From Haloquadratum sp. J07HQX50 (GTDB lineage Archaea; Halobacteriota; Halobacteria; Halobacteriales; Haloferacaceae), in the NCBI GenBank assembly GCA_000416005.1, contig KE356562.1:1-6041 (forward strand): a DNA stretch of 6,041 bases, in the 5' to 3' direction. Positions 4,995-6,041 of this stretch are shown here, piece by piece. The notes beneath the pieces were generated by a model. It ran no database searches. It saw nothing but the letters and a program-made list of their open reading frames with translations, and was not told the origin of the DNA. The translations under genes were made by a program, and so were the position numbers. How positions within the stretch are numbered: position 1 is the first letter of the stretch; each line of letters begins with the position of its first letter.

Positions 4995-6041
4995 TACACG
5001 AGTTGAGTGAAGTCATTCCCGGTATTATTTTCCTGTTTTTTGGAGCAGTGATAGCGCGAGGGATGTCATCAGTAATTGGATTAAATGAACTGCTCCTTGC
5101 TATCGGAATTGGAATCATCTTCACACACACTGTAGGGATCCCGCAACGTAGTCGTGCTGGAATAAAGACACATAAGATTTGGCTCGCCGCAGGAATTGTC
5201 CTGCTTGGTGCATCGTTAACTATCAGTGATATCAGTGAAATCGGCACTGAAGTCTTAATCTTACTCGTCGGGGTAGTTTTGTTCACACTCACCGCTGTTG
5301 AGTTGATTGCTCGATATCTCACAGACGTCACTGAGAGATTTGGCTCTCTCCTCGCTGCTGGGACTGGGATTTGTGGGGTATCTGCTGTCGTTGCAGTCGG
5401 CGGTGCAGTACGTGCTCGAAAGACACAGATTGTCTATGCCGCTGGTGTCGTGTTGCTTATGGATGCGATTACGATTATCGTTTATCCAATTGTCGGGAGT
5501 ATATTTGACCTCTCAGACGTTGTATTTGGCGTGTGGACAGGCATAAGTATGCTCTCCACTGGGCCGGCGATTGCTGTCGGATTCGCTTACTCAGAAACGG
5601 CTGGTCAATGGGCTACCATCACAAAACTCGGTCGAAACGCATTAATTGGAGTCGTCGCACTTGTGTATGCAACACATTATACACGGTCCCAGGCCGATAC
5701 TCCGCTCTCACTGAGTGTGATATGGGCAAACTTTCCGAAATTCGTGTTTGGATTTTTGATCCTCGTCGTCTTGACAAGTGTCGGTCTGTTCGCACCAGCC
5801 CAGCAAGAGTCGATATCGAACGCCGTCGACTGGCTTTTCCTATGCGCGTTTGTTGGTCTTGGAACCGAAATTCAAATCAAGGACCTCCAAGAAACGGGTG
5901 TTATCCCTGTAGCGATTGTATTTGTGGTGATGTGTCTGACGAGTGCTGTTTCACTTAGCATGGCAGTATTGATGTTTGATTGGCTGTGGCAATGCCAGTT
6001 TGACGTCGTGATTCGTCTTTATTTACGTCTCGTCTTCGAGG
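4991..6041 (+). CDS. YeiH/UPF0324-family membrane protein, C-terminus cut by window edge
   Basis: This is an integral membrane protein of the YeiH family (Pfam PF03601), often annotated as a putative sulfate exporter although the substrate is not firmly established. The 350 codons seen are already the usual family length and have no stop before the edge. It opens MIHELSEVIPGIIFLFFG and has about nine or ten hydrophobic spans. Recognisable family segments are GTGICGVSAVVA at 124-135, YAAGVVLLMDAITIIVYP at 149-166, and SETAGQWATITKLGRNALI at 201-219. The segment that usually reads like IHD/E..QVV before that last block is here ISMLSTGPAIAV (185-196), lacking the His-acidic pair. The ATG overlaps the stop of the small ORF, so the two are probably one operon. 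The last 20 or so residues, beyond the final span, are unusually aromatic and charged and could reflect a late frameshift. Confidence 0.85.
   Translation, partial: MIHELSEVIPGIIFLFFGAVIARGMSSVIGLNELLLAIGIGIIFTHTVGIPQRSRAGIKTHKIWLAAGIVLLGASLTISDISEIGTEVLILLVGVVLFTLTAVELIARYLTDVTERFGSLLAAGTGICGVSAVVAVGGAVRARKTQIVYAAGVVLLMDAITIIVYPIVGSIFDLSDVVFGVWTGISMLSTGPAIAVGFAYSETAGQWATITKLGRNALIGVVALVYATHYTRSQADTPLSLSVIWANFPKFVFGFLILVVLTSVGLFAPAQQESISNAVDWLFLCAFVGLGTEIQIKDLQETGVIPVAIVFVVMCLTSAVSLSMAVLMFDWLWQCQFDVVIRLYLRLVFE

Noticed and set aside
4981..5331. 116-codon minus-strand frame opposite the YeiH-like gene
   Set aside because: The plus strand here encodes clear membrane spans of a known family; the antisense frame has no domain or promoter.
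5533..5958. 141-codon plus-strand frame overlapping the YeiH-like gene in another phase
   Set aside because: Very rich in Arg and Cys and out of phase with conserved family blocks, so it is a shadow frame.

Overview
The window looks like chromosome from a halophilic archaeon (class Halobacteria). The evidence is an acidic XPB/Rad25-type helicase, a tRNA-Tyr with the archaeal C1-G72 pair and no encoded CCA, a TATA-like box at the right distance from that tRNA, an ABC exporter with an acidic Asp/Glu/Ser-rich insert, and leaders that lack clear Shine-Dalgarno sites. Base composition is close to 50% GC, well below most haloarchaea and like Haloquadratum. The genus is an inference.

Layout, left to right. 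(1) 1-1868, plus strand: a DNA-repair-type helicase of the XPB/Rad25 family. All helicase motifs and the XPB-specific RED motif are intact. Its 5' end appears broken: the window opens in a different frame that reads like the family's N-terminus and runs into a stop at 79-81, while the helicase frame has no ATG until codon 23. A one-base frameshift near 48-56 would join the two. (2) 1869-2231: no convincing gene, but a perfect 7-3-7 inverted repeat at 2192-2208. (3) 2232-2340: TATA-like box and tRNA-Tyr(GUA). (4) 2341-2600: no convincing gene, a locally GC-richer patch and three perfect inverted repeats, the last overlapping the stop codon of the next gene. (5) 2601-4499, minus strand: a complete fused permease-ATPase ABC exporter, convergent with the tRNA. 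(6) 4500-4856: a divergent intergenic stretch with a 6-bp GC hairpin and a short acidic, serine-rich open frame that may be scar tissue. (7) 4857 to the end, plus strand: a tiny single-span membrane protein gene whose stop overlaps the start of a YeiH/UPF0324-type membrane protein. The second gene is open to the window edge, reaching 350 codons.

The genes do not form one pathway. The helicase is a nucleic-acid repair or transcription-type motor, the tRNA is housekeeping, and the right half carries two separate membrane transport units transcribed away from each other. The only clear operon-like arrangement is the small membrane ORF coupled to the YeiH-like gene. No CRISPR array, intact insertion sequence, rRNA or defence cassette is visible. 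The most useful leads are the apparent frameshift in the helicase N-terminus, the translationally coupled micro-membrane-protein, the altered signature segment of the YeiH-like protein, and the hairpins around the tRNA and in the divergent spacer.
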